A DNA stretch of 64,000 bases from Diplosphaera chodatii (taxonomy: Eukaryota > Chlorophyta > Trebouxiophyceae > Prasiolales > Stichococcaceae), in contig JAALGY010000017.1 of assembly GCA_032358165.1 (NCBI GenBank), forward strand, positions 62,001 through 126,000, given 5' to 3'. The notes under the pieces were generated by a model. The model did no database searches and was not told the DNA's origin. It saw nothing but the letters and a program-made list of their open reading frames with translations. A program made the position numbers and the translations under genes. The number at the start of each line of letters is the position of its first letter. Position 1 is the stretch's first letter. Positions 10,809-23,562 of this stretch are shown one piece after another.

Positions 10809-11960
10809 GGCCTCTCAGCAGCCGCGATCAGGTGCCAACTTCTGAGCTGTGTGGCGCCTGCGTCAGAGGCGGAAGGCGGTGAGGGGTGCATGCATGCCAT
10901 TACCTCTGCCTTTGGATGCTCCATGCGATGACAAGCGCTCATGTACGTATGATGGCATGAACAGTGTCTGACAGTCACCTGATGCAAGCTGTGCAGGCTG
11001 CCTGACTTGACCCAGCTCAGGTGATCTTGATGATGTTGCAAAGGTGGAGGGTTCGCAGGACCGCCGTGTACAGGTCACTACTGGTTTCTGGAGAGTCAAC
11101 TGCTGTCAATGACCGCTTGGTATGTCGAAGCGCAACGCAAGACTGATCTGACACTCCGAGAGTTTGATGGAAGCACAGGCAAGCCGCAGGAAGTGCCTTG
11201 TCTTCCAGTGGCCAGGGTGAATGATGAGACGCAGAGCAGCTCTGGCATGTGGCTGCAGGGCCTGCACGCACAGGCAACCTGTCCTGCCTGTGCTCACCTT
11301 GCACCTTAACGCAGGCTACCATACCTGTTAGCAGACGAGGTTGAAGCAGTTTGTCAGGGTTCGAAGACGCCAAGAGGTGATCGGCATGCAGAGCGTCGGC
11401 TGTGGCCGAGGGATCAGCACTGCACCCCTCCCAGCAGCAGGTGCACAGTCTGGCTCATTCATAGGCAGTGCCGCCAGCTGGGCATGGCTGACTATGGCTG
11501 TGTTTGATCGTGGGTGCATCACGGCACCATCTGCGGCTCTAACGATGTCAGGGGACTCTGCATTGCTACGATGCGCACCAATTTGTGCGCGGTCATCATG
11601 CAGCAGCGCTACCCAGGACGCTCTGTCACAGGAAGCTGCTCAGACCCGTCAAGCCTTTGATACTCCGTTCATATGGGAACGGTGTATGGCTCAGCTTGAC
11701 TGCCTGGCACGCAGGCCACCACTTCTGCTCGGCGCGGCAGCTTTCAGCACAGGTGAAACACACATGTGCACGTTGACAGGACGTCCCATCCGCCAAATTG
11801 GCTAGCCACGCTGGGCTAGCTACCAGGACATGACAGCTGTTGCTCACAGCTTGACCAGCCAACAAACATGTTGGGATCTCGCGGCTGAGGACCCGGCGCT
11901 GAGTGCACACCTCTGCACCCCTCGCAGAGGGCGCCATGCTGGCGCACCGTGCCCCGCGCC
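10809..11960. promoter_or_regulatory. Divergent upstream region of RAE1 and OHP2, with probable OHP2 5' exon(s)
   Basis: Separates the RAE1 ATG (minus) from the first OHP2 exon I can fix (plus). The OHP2 transit-peptide exon should lie here. A block at about 11,690-11,760 is similar to 28,340-28,410 upstream of the OHP2 pseudogene, and both end in CAGCACAG- or CGGCACAG-type donors before GTGAA, so it may be part of that exon. The frame did not join cleanly, so I do not annotate it. Confidence 0.45.
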
Positions 11961-12913
11961 ATGGCGGAGCCCCAGGCGCCCAACCGCCCCACGCGGCCAG
12001 CAGACAGCAGCAGCGGTGACGGCCCCTCACGGCCGTCCGCGCCAACCACCCCCGGCAGCGGCGCGGGGTCAGACGTCGGCACGTGAGTGCAAACTGCTCC
12101 CTGACACCACATCCCCGGTCTAACGGCAACAGCAACTGCAGCAGCAGCGTTGGCGGACTGCAGCCTTTATCGTCATAGTCTGCTGAGGAGGCTGGGCAGT
12201 CGATCAGCCTCTGGTGTGTCACAAGACGCTCTGGGCAGAGGCTGTCTCAAGCAGAGGCTATGGGATGTGCTACTGGCAGCATGTGTGCTGCCTAGTACTG
12301 TTCTGGCATGTGCTTACACAGCCTGGGACCTGCAGTCCTGCTGCAGTGGCCTCAGGGGACAGCAACCTAGCTGCATTCACGCTGCACAGCCGTCATGGCA
12401 GCCCCAGGTTGCTGAGCTTGCGGCTTCAGTGTCAGCAGGTTTTTTCCGGCGCATGCTGAGGTATCGGTGCTGGGCTGCAGGGTGTCGATCGAGTACCAGC
12501 GGAAGCAGGCGAAGGCGATGGCGAAGTTCTTGCGCGAGCGCAAGCAGCAGGTCCAGGCCGACAAGTCACAGTGCGCCTCCTTTACCTCACCTGTGCTGAT
12601 CAGCGCTCTTTGCTCTTTGCTGAGCCACCAACACAGTGGTTGGTTGGCATGAACAGCAGGTGCCTGTGGAGCATTTCACCCAGCATGTGTGGTCAATGCA
12701 TATTTGCGTGATCTTGCCTGCGTTTTTCTCATGAACTTCGTTGGCGCACCATGCAGGTTCTTCGGCTGGACCAGGGCCAATGAGATCACGAACGGGCGGT
12801 GGGTGATGTTCGGCTTTGCGGTGGGGCTGCTCACGGAGTACGCCACGGGAGTGGACTTCCCGCACCAGTTCAAATTGATGGCCTCGTATCTGGGGTTGCT
12901 CGACTTTGACTAA
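11961..12913 (+). CDS. OHP2: Chloroplast LHC-like one-helix protein 2 (OHP2)
   Basis: Single-helix relative of light-harvesting proteins; in plants OHP2 works with OHP1 and HCF244 in photosystem II assembly and binds chlorophyll and carotenoid. Exons: 11961-12082, 12481-12570, 12757-12913, in phase. Seen: Pro/Ser-rich MAEPQAPNRPTRPADSSSG, then VSIEYQRKQAKAMAKF, FFGWTRANE, and the LHC-type helix EITNGRWVMFGFAVGLLTE, followed by YATGVDFPHQFKLM and LLDFD. The ExxNGR motif supplies the chlorophyll-binding glutamate and arginine pair. The sequence before the first Met (RAPCWRTVPRAMAEP, after a CTCGCAG) is open in frame and looks like the end of a transit peptide, so the true start is probably in an upstream exon. 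The end of exon 2 could also be 12564. Confidence 0.85.
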
Positions 12914-13471
12914 CTTTTCTGACGTTGCCTCAGTGTTGTGTCTGGTGCTGCGCGCTTTTGTGATGCCATGGTGGCAAACCTTCTGAGATGCGTGCTGCAC
13001 AGTCTGAGACGAGCTGTTGCAATATCCTGTTTGCGCTGCAGCTTGGCTCTTCGGTGTGAACAGACTGCGGGCTGGGCTTCAGTGAAATGAAATGGCGTGC
13101 TACCAAGATCCTCGCCACTTGACTAATAAACACATCTCTTGCAGCCGAACTGCGCCACATCTTCCACCATGACTGCCCGCAGCACACACACATCCCATAC
13201 CACCTAAGCTCCTCGTTGCACATGCAGCAACCTGCTCAACTAGACGCTTTGAAAACACAAGAAGAGGCCGCAACAGGCATTGTGCGGTGTCCAATGACCC
13301 AAGCTGAATATGACCCCTCTGATTATCACAGGATGTTGGCACACCCTGTCCCGCCACCAAGCACGTAGATGTTGCTGCACTTAGTCTTGAGGAGTGAACG
13401 TTCGTCCTTCTCATATCGATAAGCCCGAGGTTTGACCATCCATATGGTCATTCATGGGCAGCCAGAATCAG
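12914..13471. other. Convergent spacer between OHP2 and the F-box/LRR array
   Basis: Holds the 3' ends of OHP2 (plus) and array copy A (minus). I see no gene. This is the left boundary of the tandem array. Confidence 0.5.
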
Positions 13472-16400
13472 CTATGCACCCCACGACCTGACAAACTGCA
13501 GGTCCCGGTGTGTCTTTGCCCGAAATGCTGCCTGCAGGTGCTCTGTTGCCCGAAATGCTGCCCGCGCTGCCTCCATGCTGCTGCTGCTGCTGTCCACCTT
13601 GGGGCAGTTCTTGAGGTGCAGGCTGGCGAGGGCAGGTATGTCCGGCAGCTGCCTCACCAGTTGGTGAACCCTCAGGTCAGGACACCCCTGCAGCGAGATA
13701 CACCGCAGCCGCGGGCAGGCGCTGAATGCCGCCAGCCCAGCTCCGGAGAGGCCATGCAGCGGCTTCTGCCCAAACTTGCAAGACGGAGCTACTTCCAGCC
13801 GCCTCAGGTCCGGCAGCACCGCCGCCGCTGCCGCCAGGTCCTCGTCAGACAGCCGCCCCCCGCACTGCAACGTCAGCTCCTGCAGGACCGTGTTGCGGCC
13901 TGTAGCGGCAGCGTCCGCAGCTCCACACTCCTCACTGCAGCCCAACAGCTGCAGCTGCAGCGGCGGAGCTGTTGGAAGCGGTTTCATGGTGCGGCGGCTC
14001 TCCCAAGGCCAGTCACTTGACAGGTGCAGGCTAGTGAGGCGCGTCAGGTGGCCGATGGCGGCCTCGGCTCCACACCCTGTGACATGCAGCACCACCTGTG
14101 AGGAGCAGCCATTAACGGCCTGCTCAGGCACATCATGCGACCACCTGCTTTTGCGACTGTTCTGATGCAGCCCTGATAGGCATCTGACGGGTGGGTCTGC
14201 AGGAACAGACATCCGGTGCAAACATGGTGCAGGAGGTAATCAGGCATGCCGCCATATGTAGTGCAAAGCCGTCACATGTGCATGGCAGCACGAGCTACTC
14301 ACGGAGAAGCACCATCCAGCTAACTTACCAGGCAGCACGGCACCCATACACAGCCGCAGCTCCCTCAGCGGCACCAGGGCTGCTGCAACCGCGGCCAGCC
14401 AAGCGCCACTTGACCTCTGGTTGAAAGCACCTGCAGTCACAGGAACAGCCGATTGCCACAGCTCTTTAAGGAGGATCACCCTTGCATGCCCATGCTTTGT
14501 GAAGGCATGATGGCTTGCTTCCCAGTCAGGATGCTCACAGGTACCACCCACAATCTAGAGGGTTTCGGTACCCAGCCCACAAGAAGTCTGCACAGCTTTG
14601 GCCATATGCCAGCAAATGGTTTTGCGGAGGGTCACGCTGGGCGCAACAGCTTCTAATCTAACTGGGAGAGCAGTCGCCGACATGTAGCCTCTGGCTGCCA
14701 TGCTGCACAGTGCCGAGGGAGCAGCCAGCTGTTGCAGCGTCATAATGCCTGCAGAACAACGTGAACAGCAAGCAGGGGAATGTGCAACATCGACACCTGA
14801 GAGCTCCAGGCTGGTGAGGCGGCTCAACGCTGACAGCTGCGCCAGCCGGGCGTCATCGAAGCTGGACAGCCGCTGGTCCAGCTGCAGGCGGCGCAGCAGC
14901 GTCAGCTCCGCAACTGCTCTGATGACGTCCCACCCTTCATCGTGCACGCCATAGGACAGGCTCGTGAGCCCTGTCAACGCCGCCAGATGGTCCACATCCG
15001 AGCCTCGCAGCTGCACGGAAGAGCCGCGACAACATTGAGTAGACAAGCTCTGACTTGGGAGCATTTGGCTGGATTAGATTGATTTGGCAGCAGCTGTTCA
15101 ACTCTAACGAGCAGCAACATGCAATCAGCAGTCAATGCCCCATCCGCACTTGATAGTTTGGAAGCACCATTGCGCTGCTGATTTCGAGGGCTCTGAGGGT
15201 CCCGGCCGCGGGTCTCAGTGCCGCCAGCAGCTCACCGCTGCGTGCGTGGGTCAGCGACACATCCTCCACCACGACAGCCGCTCTCAGCACCGGCGTCAGC
15301 AGCCCGTGGCAGCTGCACGTTGACAAACCTGGCTTCAGCCTGGTGTCAAGCATAGCGTCAAGTCTACTCCTGCACGGTACCTGGTGCACGGTGCATAGGA
15401 GATGCTGCTGGAAGGGGTGCACAACTTGGTGATGCGCCTGCTTGGGCATCATGTCAATAGACAACAGCAGCACCGCACCCTGTGCGACCCCCTCCTAAGT
15501 CGGTCAGTGTGCAGCGTGGCTGCTTACACTACTGTTTTAACGTGTGCCCCTGCTTTGTGAGGGACAGCGCGAGAATCCAAGCTGTCATGCAGCGCAGGCC
15601 GCACGGCTGTCGCTGATGCCAGTATGGGGTGGTATGCTTTGAAACATTTTGGCTACCGGAAACAGGCAGCTGAAACTCACGACTGCAGGTGCAGCACACG
15701 TAGGCGCCTGGCAATTGCCGCCAGCTGGGTCACATCTTCAGGCTCCACCAGGCATGCGATGTCCATCCTGAACTCGCGCAGCGTGTCAAACGGCGGAGCG
15801 GCCTCCAAGACGCCGTCCTGATTGTGCCTGCACACCCGCAGTGAGTCAGTGTCAATGGTTAGTTGCAGGCTGCAGCCTCTTCATACTGCACTTGACTACG
15901 CACGAAGCGTCCCGCGAACATGCCCTCCAAGGGTCTGTGCATGCATCAAGGCAATTGCCCGCGGTAGACAGCCAGCGCTGGTGTGGACAGCGGTTCTGTA
16001 CTGCAGCATGCCAACTCAGACCTGCAGGGTTTTCAGTGCCTGCAGCAGGCACTGCAGGCACGCAAGCATCAGGCGCTGGCATAAGCCGCAAATGCTACTA
16101 GGCTGCTTCGTTGCAGCTGGATTACATTCAGTCTGAGGGTGGAGAGGGAACACAGTCAATCTGTACCAAGGCGGAGCAAGACCTGCACTGCGCAGGCGGC
16201 CACCAGTTCTCTGCTCGCAGCGTTGCCAGGTGGGGGATGCCGGGCAACGGCGGCCTTCGGTTTCGCGGAGGAATGTATGCATCCCATCGTTCAGTGGGCG
16301 TGCCAAGCAATGACACCTGCACGGAGACCTGAGGCCAATCAAGTTCACAACGCAACACTGCATGTCTGCTATGAGCACACTTCTGCAGGCCGTGAAAGCC

Positions 16401-18149
16401 CAGGCACTCAGAGTTTGACGGGTCAGCTGGTGTGAACCTTTGCACAGCCCCTATGGTCAAGCGCCTTGTAGATCCTCATACCTGCGGTGCTTCGGCCTAT
16501 TCAGAACGGACTTTAGGCACCCCGCGCTAATGATGTGAACCCTGGTATTTGACCACAAGAGCCAAAGGGGGCTGCAAGCTGTTGTTTATAACCAGGCACC
16601 TGAACATTGGCACCAAGTTGCAGGACATCCAGACGAGGGTCGCAAATGTGTGCCGCCAGGCGCAGCTGCGTCAGCCTCGTCAACGGATTAAGCGCCGATA
16701 GCTCCTGCTGCCAGCCCACCTGCGTCTGCAGGTGCCAAGGACTACCGCTTGTGCCTGCCTATCAGCACTGCTCCACCTGGTGCCAGGTATGCATGACGGG
16801 CACGCAGGGGCTTGGGGGTAGCCTGCACATGCTCGCCACAATAAAGACATTCAACATCTACTGATGTTGCTGCACATTGGGCGCACAAAAACAGTCGGTG
16901 ACTGATCGCTCATTGAGGTGCAGCACTTGCCTGATGGTCTGGGTAGCGCAGATGCAGCGCCAGAGATTGCAGTCGTGGCAGCTGCGGCGCCAGGGCGGCA
17001 GCGCCCTCTGCTTCCCCCAGGTCTAGGTGTGTCAGGCGCGACAGAGTGGTGAAGCGCTGCACATCTGCAAGAGATCATAAGAATATCATCAGGGGCAGAT
17101 CGCAGCACTTTGCCACTGCACTGTAAGGTGCTGAGGATGGATGCTGAGGGTTGTGCTGCATGCACATGCATGCACACCGTTGTGACCAGCAGCCACCTTC
17201 AGCTATGCAACTGAGGCGTGAAAACATGAGGCCCTAAATGGACCAACGCGAACCTGCAGCTAATAGGCCCCTGTACGACTCAAAGTAGTCATCGAGCACG
17301 AAGGACTGCAGCGCCGTCAGCTGCGGCAGCACGGCGGCCAGCGTGCCGCGGTGGCTCCTCCTGAACTGTCGCAGCGCCAGGTGCGTCAGGCCGCTCATCA
17401 GCTGCGTCCACTCGTCCAGCTGCATGTCCTCGCACATCCTGCGACGCAGCTCGCTAGCTGGTCAAGAGTGACTGGGTGACGGTTTCGGGACGCCACAGGC
17501 AGCAATTGCCGATGGTCGAGCACTGTGCAACTGACCTGGCAACATGAGATGCATGCAAGGAGAGTAGCACCCTGGGATCGTATGCAGATGCCTTACACTG
17601 CAGGATCACATGTTACAACCAAGTGTGCACTGTGTTGCTGCATGTCAGGTGGGCATACTGAGCGTGCTGTGGCGCAGGCGGAGGGTTGCTCACGGCATGT
17701 CGAGGCTGCGCAGGTGCTGCATGGCGGCAAGCGCCTCCAGCGTCGCGGAAGCAGCTTCGGGGTGGAGCTGCTGCAGCTTGACGGTGTGCAGGCCTGCAGG
17801 GAAGCGGTCACACTGCACGGGTTGCCGCCCTGAGCCGCAGCCGTGTCATGCACACGCGCAACATCGTCTGTTGCATGCACACTGCTGAGCAAACAGCATC
17901 CGACGCATGAGGTTCGCTACGCATGATGAAATCACCTGTGCAACGGCGTGTGGTGCTACCCAGCTCAGCTGCATCCACATTGGGATGGAAGGTGGCCTGT
18001 GTCGTGGTGAGATCCACGGCATGGCGCAGCGAGCGGCACACGCTGCGCAGAGCTGCCACACTGTCCTGATCTACGTGGCCAACAACGAAGGCCAGCAAGT
18101 CTGCTGGCAATGTGCTGATCGTCATGCGCTGTGGCATATGATTTGGCAT
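13472..18149 (-). CDS. F-box/LRR protein, array copy A (intact)
   Basis: Exons in reading order: 18149-17936, 17793-17694, 17438-17254, 17064-16931, 16719-16600, 16316-16183, 15827-15681, 15312-15150, 15010-14797, 14430-14329, 14076-13472. All phases agree, giving 705 residues. Exon 1 is an F-box (TISTLPADLLAFVVGH, ALRSVCRSLRHAVDL), the part that binds SKP1 in SCF ubiquitin ligases. Exons 2-11 carry leucine-rich repeats such as LTHLDLG, LQSLALHL, RRLRVLHL, LTSLELSG and LPDLRRLEV. No membrane helix, kinase or NB-ARC domain is seen. The exon 4 donor is GC (CATCAG|GCAAGT). I infer a cytosolic or nuclear substrate receptor; the target is unknown. The ATG at 18149 was chosen because copy C starts at the aligned codon. 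Confidence 0.88.
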
Positions 18150-18671
18150 GCTGGCCTGCTGGCTTGCTGCCAGCTTTAATCTGCCAGCAGCGTTGCGTAC
18201 GGTGCGACCTTTCAATGATAGCGCATGCACTCTAGCCTGGCACCGCCCGTCAACTGTTGCTGAGCGGAGGGTGCTCCTGCTGTTCTAGCCAGATGATGAT
18301 CGCCTGAGGATACAGGAGCGGGCATGCAGGTGGGTTGCATCTAGCCGCTTCTTGCAGGACAGGCGCGTGTAATATCTGCTCTCGCTCAACATTCTCGCAT
18401 GCAGCAGACCACATGGTGACTCGTGCTGCGTGGTATGCCTGCTGGGATGCGTCCTAGAATCGCACTTGCACATCCATGAACAGCCTGCGATGCAGGCACC
18501 CTTTGTTTCCATCTTTCTGAACATCGACTAAAGCGTTCATTACAATCGTTCGATGGGGCCCTCTGCGCCTACACTGCTGCTGACACAGCTGGTGAGCTTG
18601 ATACAGGCAATGCCACAGCTGTGCATGATCGTGCAAGCCCTGGCATGACCCAGGCTCCAGCTACGCGAATG
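18150..18671. promoter_or_regulatory. Upstream region of copy A, duplicated upstream of copy C
   Basis: From about 18,241 to 18,660 this sequence aligns with about 27,869-28,285. Shared blocks include CACCGCCCG, GCTGGGATGCGTCCTAGA, CTGAACATCGACT and CAATGCCACAGCTGTGCATG. Copies A and C also share an F-box subtype, so promoter and exon 1 were duplicated together. Confidence 0.7.
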
Positions 18672-21600
18672 TTATCTTCCGCGTTCATAATGCACCACCA
18701 GCAAACCACGAAGCTGCTTTGCTCGAAATGCTGCATGCAGCTGCTTCATGGATTCGCTATCCACCCTGGGGCTACCGACAACGGTCAAACTGGAAAGGGC
18801 TCTCATGTGTGGCAGCTGCGCCACCAATTGCTGTCCCTCCAGGTCCCTGCAGCCCCGTAGTGAAATGTGCCGCAGCCGCCGGCAGGTGTCAAACGCCGCC
18901 AGCCCCACACCACGCAGGCCATGCAGCGGGTCCAAATGTTGTTCAGAGGCACGGAGCTCCAGCCGCCTCAGGTCCGGCAGCGCTGCCGCCGCCGCCGCCA
19001 GCTCGCCATCAGACAGCGGTCCAACGCACACGAGCACCAGGTCCTGCAAGCTCGTGTTGCGCCCGGCGAGGCTGCCGCCGCCAGCATTGCCGTGACGGCT
19101 GGGTTGAAACCCTGAACAGACGCAGGCACGCGCCTCCTCTGCGCTGCAGCCCAGCTGATGCAGCTGCAGCGGCGCGGGTGCGGCACCGCAGGGGAGCTGG
19201 CAGGTGGGCGAGGGCGGTAGCTGCGAAGCGCAGTAGCGGTCCCGGGCTCGGTCGATAACCAGGTGCAAGCTGGTGAGGCGCGTCAGCCGTCCGATGGCAG
19301 CCTCGGCGCCACAGCCTACAACATGCAGCAGCTTGTGTAACTGCAGCTGTCAAATCAATCAGTTAGTCGACTTCAGTCTTGATCGCGGTTTGGAAGTCTG
19401 GGACAACCATGCCGTCATAGCAGGTGCGAGCAAGAGGCCATGCAGTGTGTAATCGGTGGCTCACAGCCGATCAGAGGAGCCATGACGCATGTGCTCACCA
19501 GGCAGCATGTCGCCTTGGAACAGTCGCAGCTGCCGCAGCGGCACCTGCGCCGACGCTAGCGCAGCAAGCCAGCTGCCAGTCGCGTGTTGTTGGCCACTGC
19601 CACCCCCCCACCCTGCGGCAGCAACAGCATATCAAGCTAAGAGACCGGCAGCCCAAGACCCTGAGCCTCATCATTGAACCCCACATCCAGTTCGTGACGA
19701 CTTTAAAAGCACCTGCAGTCAGCCTGGATGATGAAATCTTCTTGGTCGTTCACCTGAGAGCTCCAGGGTGGCCAGGCGGCTCAATGTGGACAGCTGCGCC
19801 AGTTGAGCGTCGTCAAATCCGGATGGGCAGCAGAGCCGAAGCTCCTGCAGCCGTGTCAGCTGCGCAATCGTCCCGAGGGCATCGCACCCCTCAGCCTTGG
19901 CACCATACGCCAGGCGCGTCAGCCCTGTCAGTGCTTCCAAGTGCTCGAAACTAGAGCTCCAGAGCTGCAGAGGACGAGCAACACCACCGATCTGTCCACA
20001 AGCTTCGAATACAGGCACAGCCCAGTCGCACTTTACAGATGTGGCGGCAGGACTCTTCTGAGCTTGAGTTTGCAAGAACTGGCTGGTCGAGCTAAAAGAT
20101 GCCATGCCTGCTATGATACAAGTAGTCAGGTAATGCTAGCTTACAGCCATGGCGTGAGCGATCAGGGGATGTTTGCACTTTCAGGCATACGACAAGCTTG
20201 CTGTCCAGCGCCGCATGGTTGTGCATGGCACATCCGCAGGTGACTGGACTGACTACAGGCTAGGCACTGCGGGGGACGCTTGTGCGGCAGCCACCGCTGT
20301 ATCAACTTTGGTGTGCGGCAGTTGCTTTCAATCATGCAGACCCCTTTGAGCGTGAAACTTCATGCACCCACAACTGATTTGAGGTCCCTACCTCGATCCA
20401 CTGGCTGTTGAGGTCTAGGCCTCTGAGAGTCCCGGCCGCGCATTTCAGTGCCTCCAGCAGTCGGTCGCCGCAGCCCTTGACCCCCTGCAGCGAAACTTCC
20501 TCCACGACCGCTGCCGCTTCCAGGACTTGCGCCAGGGCGCCCTCACACCTGCGTGTCCACCCATCCATGCATTGATTCAGCAGGAAGTCGCTAAAGTAGG
20601 GAACATTCTCAACGAAATAGCATCTCTACCAACACCCCCCCATTGCAAGGGACAAAGCACGGGCCCACTTCATGCAGCGCAGGCCACACGGTCTTGCCTG
20701 TGATCACCCGGGAACAGAGACAGTTGCTTTCTGCTGCGAGTATCTCAGTGTCCTCACGCTCTGAGCTGCAACACGCGCAGGCGCCTTGCCACGGCCATCA
20801 GCCCATACTTCATGTCAGATGTCACATTGCAGCCGTAGAGACGCAGCTCCCGCAGGGTGTCGAATGGTGTATCCGGCTCCAACGTGCCCTGCCTGCACCT
20901 ACGCAGTCAGGTTTGAATCAGTCAAGGCCCCTGATGCACCACTGCAAACTGCATTCCTCCCCAACCGCAGGCTAGGGTTCAGGACTGCGCCTAGACCCAG
21001 CACACCAATTGACAGATGCGCGACACAGCATCACGCCACACGCTGGCTTTGGCAGATCTACAGCTTCAAGGACATGTCCTGCACCTTTACACTGCGAGTG
21101 CCTGCCAGCACGGCAACAACTCTGCATGCGCTGAACAAGGTTTGCGGGCACACACCTGCTGCATCGGATTATGCAACACACCATTTACACCAGACCAGAG
21201 AGGGGCAAGACAGCTGCACCAACAAGGGGCTGTACCTGTAGGGCATGGGCGGCAGCCAGCACCCCAAGTCCACAGCCACCAGGTGGGGGATGCCCTGCAG
21301 CGGCACTGCCTCGTTCTGCAACTGCGCGCCCACGTTATCTGGGGTGTATAAATGCTGGTACGACACCTGCACGAAAGGGCAGCAGCCATGAGTTTCAGGC
21401 CGGCATGTCTGTTTGAATGCTGCTGGTGCAGGTCATCAGGCGCCATGTTGTTTGTACAGGAGGCTTGTGTAGGAGTGAGTGTGCCTGGAAGCCTCTGACC
21501 CCTGATCACCGTGACATTGGGGCCAAGCCGTATCCAGCGCAGCCGGGCGTCCCGGATGTCTGCCGCCAAGTGCAGCCGCCTCAGCCTTGGCAGCCGGGCC

Positions 21601-23063
21601 AGCGCTGACAGCTCCTGCTGCAAGGTGGTCTGCATCCGGAGCAGCAACAGTCACCTCTCTGTGCATGCCGTCAATGGCGCAATGCAGTATGTCATCCATG
21701 TTGCAAGGGGACAGTGTACTTTCAAGTTCCAGGAGTCACTGAGTGAGTGATTAAATTAGACACGCACTGCATGTTCGACAGTGCACAAGGTGCACTGACA
21801 CATGTTTGCAACAAGTACACAAGTCTGATTGGACACGGATAGCATCGTAAAGAGCAGCGTTTACCCAAGCGTCTTTGGAGCGCAGGGCCAGTGCCAGTGA
21901 CTGCAGGTCGGGCAGCTGCGGTGCCAGAGCCGCAATGCCATTGGCACGCCCCAGGTCCAGGTGTGTGAGCCGCGACAGGCTCGCAAACCGCTGCACGTCT
22001 GCAGCACAATGAAGCGGAGAAATGAAGACCACCAGTTCAATAAAGCTCCGACTGAACTGTGACTGCCGCTGATGATGCTGCTGCTGCATCCGCTCATGAC
22101 TCTGTCATGAGCGGCGGCCAAGTGAACAGCTGCATGACCTCAAACATGCATGTCAAGGGTCGCAGGGTTGCGGCAGCCGAAGGAGCGATGCACACCTGCA
22201 GACTGCAGCCCTCGTGGCAAGTACTGCCACTGCAGGTGTTCAGCAAGAACCAGCGACCGCAGCGACGTCAGCCGTGGCAGCACGGCAGCCAGCGTGCCGT
22301 GGTGGCTCATCTTGACGTGCCGCAGCGTCAGCTGCGTCAGCCCGCTGAGCTGTGCCCAGTCATCCAGCTGCATGCCGTCAAACATCCTGCAAATCGTTCC
22401 GAAAGCTGAAGGCGGGATGTGGGTTGCTGTGGCATGTTAAAGGCGCCAGTCATGTCATGGATCCAGTAGGTTGTCTTGCATCCAGGGCATGATGTATGTC
22501 GGAAGACATGCGCTTAGCGAGATGCACTTAGAGGCACACTTCACAATCATCGACTCTGCATCAGGTCGCTGCACGCCAGGCGGTGAGCGACAAGGCCTGT
22601 GAAGCAGGCAGCGGTGCAGCGGCAGGAGCTCACGGCATGTCGAGGCTGCGTAGGTGTTGCATGGCCGCAAGCGCCTCCAGTGTTGCAGCTGCAGCTTCAG
22701 GGTGGAGCTGCTGGAGCTTGACGGCGTGCAGGCCTGCATGTACAGCAATAGGGAGCTTTGGCCCATAGTGCAGCCACCTGATGCAGGTGCGCATGGTGTA
22801 GCTGCTGGATAAGGCGAATGCAGGATGCCAATGCTATACGCGATTTCAGGTCAAGCAAACACCTTTGCAGCGGTGTGTGATGCTGCGCAGCTCGTCAGCG
22901 CCGGCATTGGGGTGCAATGTGGCATGCGTCATGCTGAGGTCCACAGCCAGGCGCAGCGACCGGCACACGCTGCGCAGAGCTGCGATGTCGTCTGGCTCAG
23001 GTGATCTGCGATGCGGCTGATCAAATGCTCTGGCAGCTCCAGCATCGTCATCTGCGGCGTCAT
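18672..23063 (-). pseudogene. F-box/LRR protein, array copy B (1-nt frameshift in the F-box)
   Basis: Exons: 23063-22863, 22733-22634, 22386-22196, 21998-21865, 21629-21510, 21366-21236, 20892-20758, 20548-20392, 19964-19754, 19612-19499, 19315-18672. Exons 2-11 are open and in phase. Exon 1 begins MTPQMTMLELPEHLI, reads to IADHLSQ, then needs one extra base to continue as DDIAALRSVCRSLRLAVDL. Exon 1 is 201 nt where 202 would be in frame; copy D, which has one codon fewer, is 199 and intact. The lost base lies near 22,991-22,995. The downstream F-box frame has no in-frame ATG. Unlike most copies the exon 4 donor is GT (TTGG|GTAAAC). It is either a recent pseudogene or an assembly error. Confidence 0.8.
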
Positions 23064-23562
23064 GTGACTTGCAATGATGGCGCTGGCGCCGGCACACTGC
23101 TTCCAATCACTGGCTGCTGTTTCAATCCTTTCAGCTTGCGATGCTTTTGTTGCAGTTGCATGCAGAGCGATAGCTTCTGGAGTTCGTTTGGCGGTAAGTC
23201 TAGGAGTGCTCGTCTGCTTGCATGCATGCTGACGTGACTAGCAGAACTGGCATATGTGTATCGACACCCTGGACCGAAAACCTATACAGGCCCTCACCTG
23301 CAATAATAGACTGTGACAGGCATCCTATTCCAATTGGGGTAGCCCTGAAGGTATGCAGCACAGCTGATGTACCTAGGCGTGGTCCGGCTTGCTGATAGGA
23401 TGTCTGTCTCGCAACACCTATTGTACGTGCAATGTCCGTGCTTTTCTTGCTGCACCGCCAGAATCAGCAACAATAACAACATAGCATGCTGCATGCGAAT
23501 GGAAACTGTGACCTGCTATACACTGTGCCCGAGTAAAGTTTCTGCTGTCACAAAGGTGGTCA
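23064..23562. promoter_or_regulatory. Copy B upstream / copy C downstream spacer, duplicated at 34.5-34.95 kb
   Basis: Contains GCATGCTGACGT (23224-23235) and the CACCCTGGACCGAA motif near 23,265, about 200 bp upstream of the copy B ATG. From about 23,261 it aligns with the copy D-E spacer at 34,701-34,945; shared blocks include CCGTGCTTTTCTTGCTGCAC. Confidence 0.65.
23224..23280 (-). promoter_or_regulatory. Paired upstream motif of copy B
   Basis: GCATGCTGACGT at 23224-23235 and CACCCTGGACCGAA near 23265-23278 as read on the plus strand, about 200 bp upstream of the copy B start. The same pair occurs upstream of copy D, at 29.7 kb, and in part upstream of G and F. Candidate promoter element; no binding factor can be named. 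Confidence 0.45.

Noticed and set aside
11626..12222. 198-codon minus-strand ORF overlapping OHP2
   Set aside because: It is antisense to OHP2 exon 1 and its upstream region, with Cys/Arg/Ala-rich shadow composition. Its similarity to the 28.3-kb copy is explained by the OHP2 duplication.
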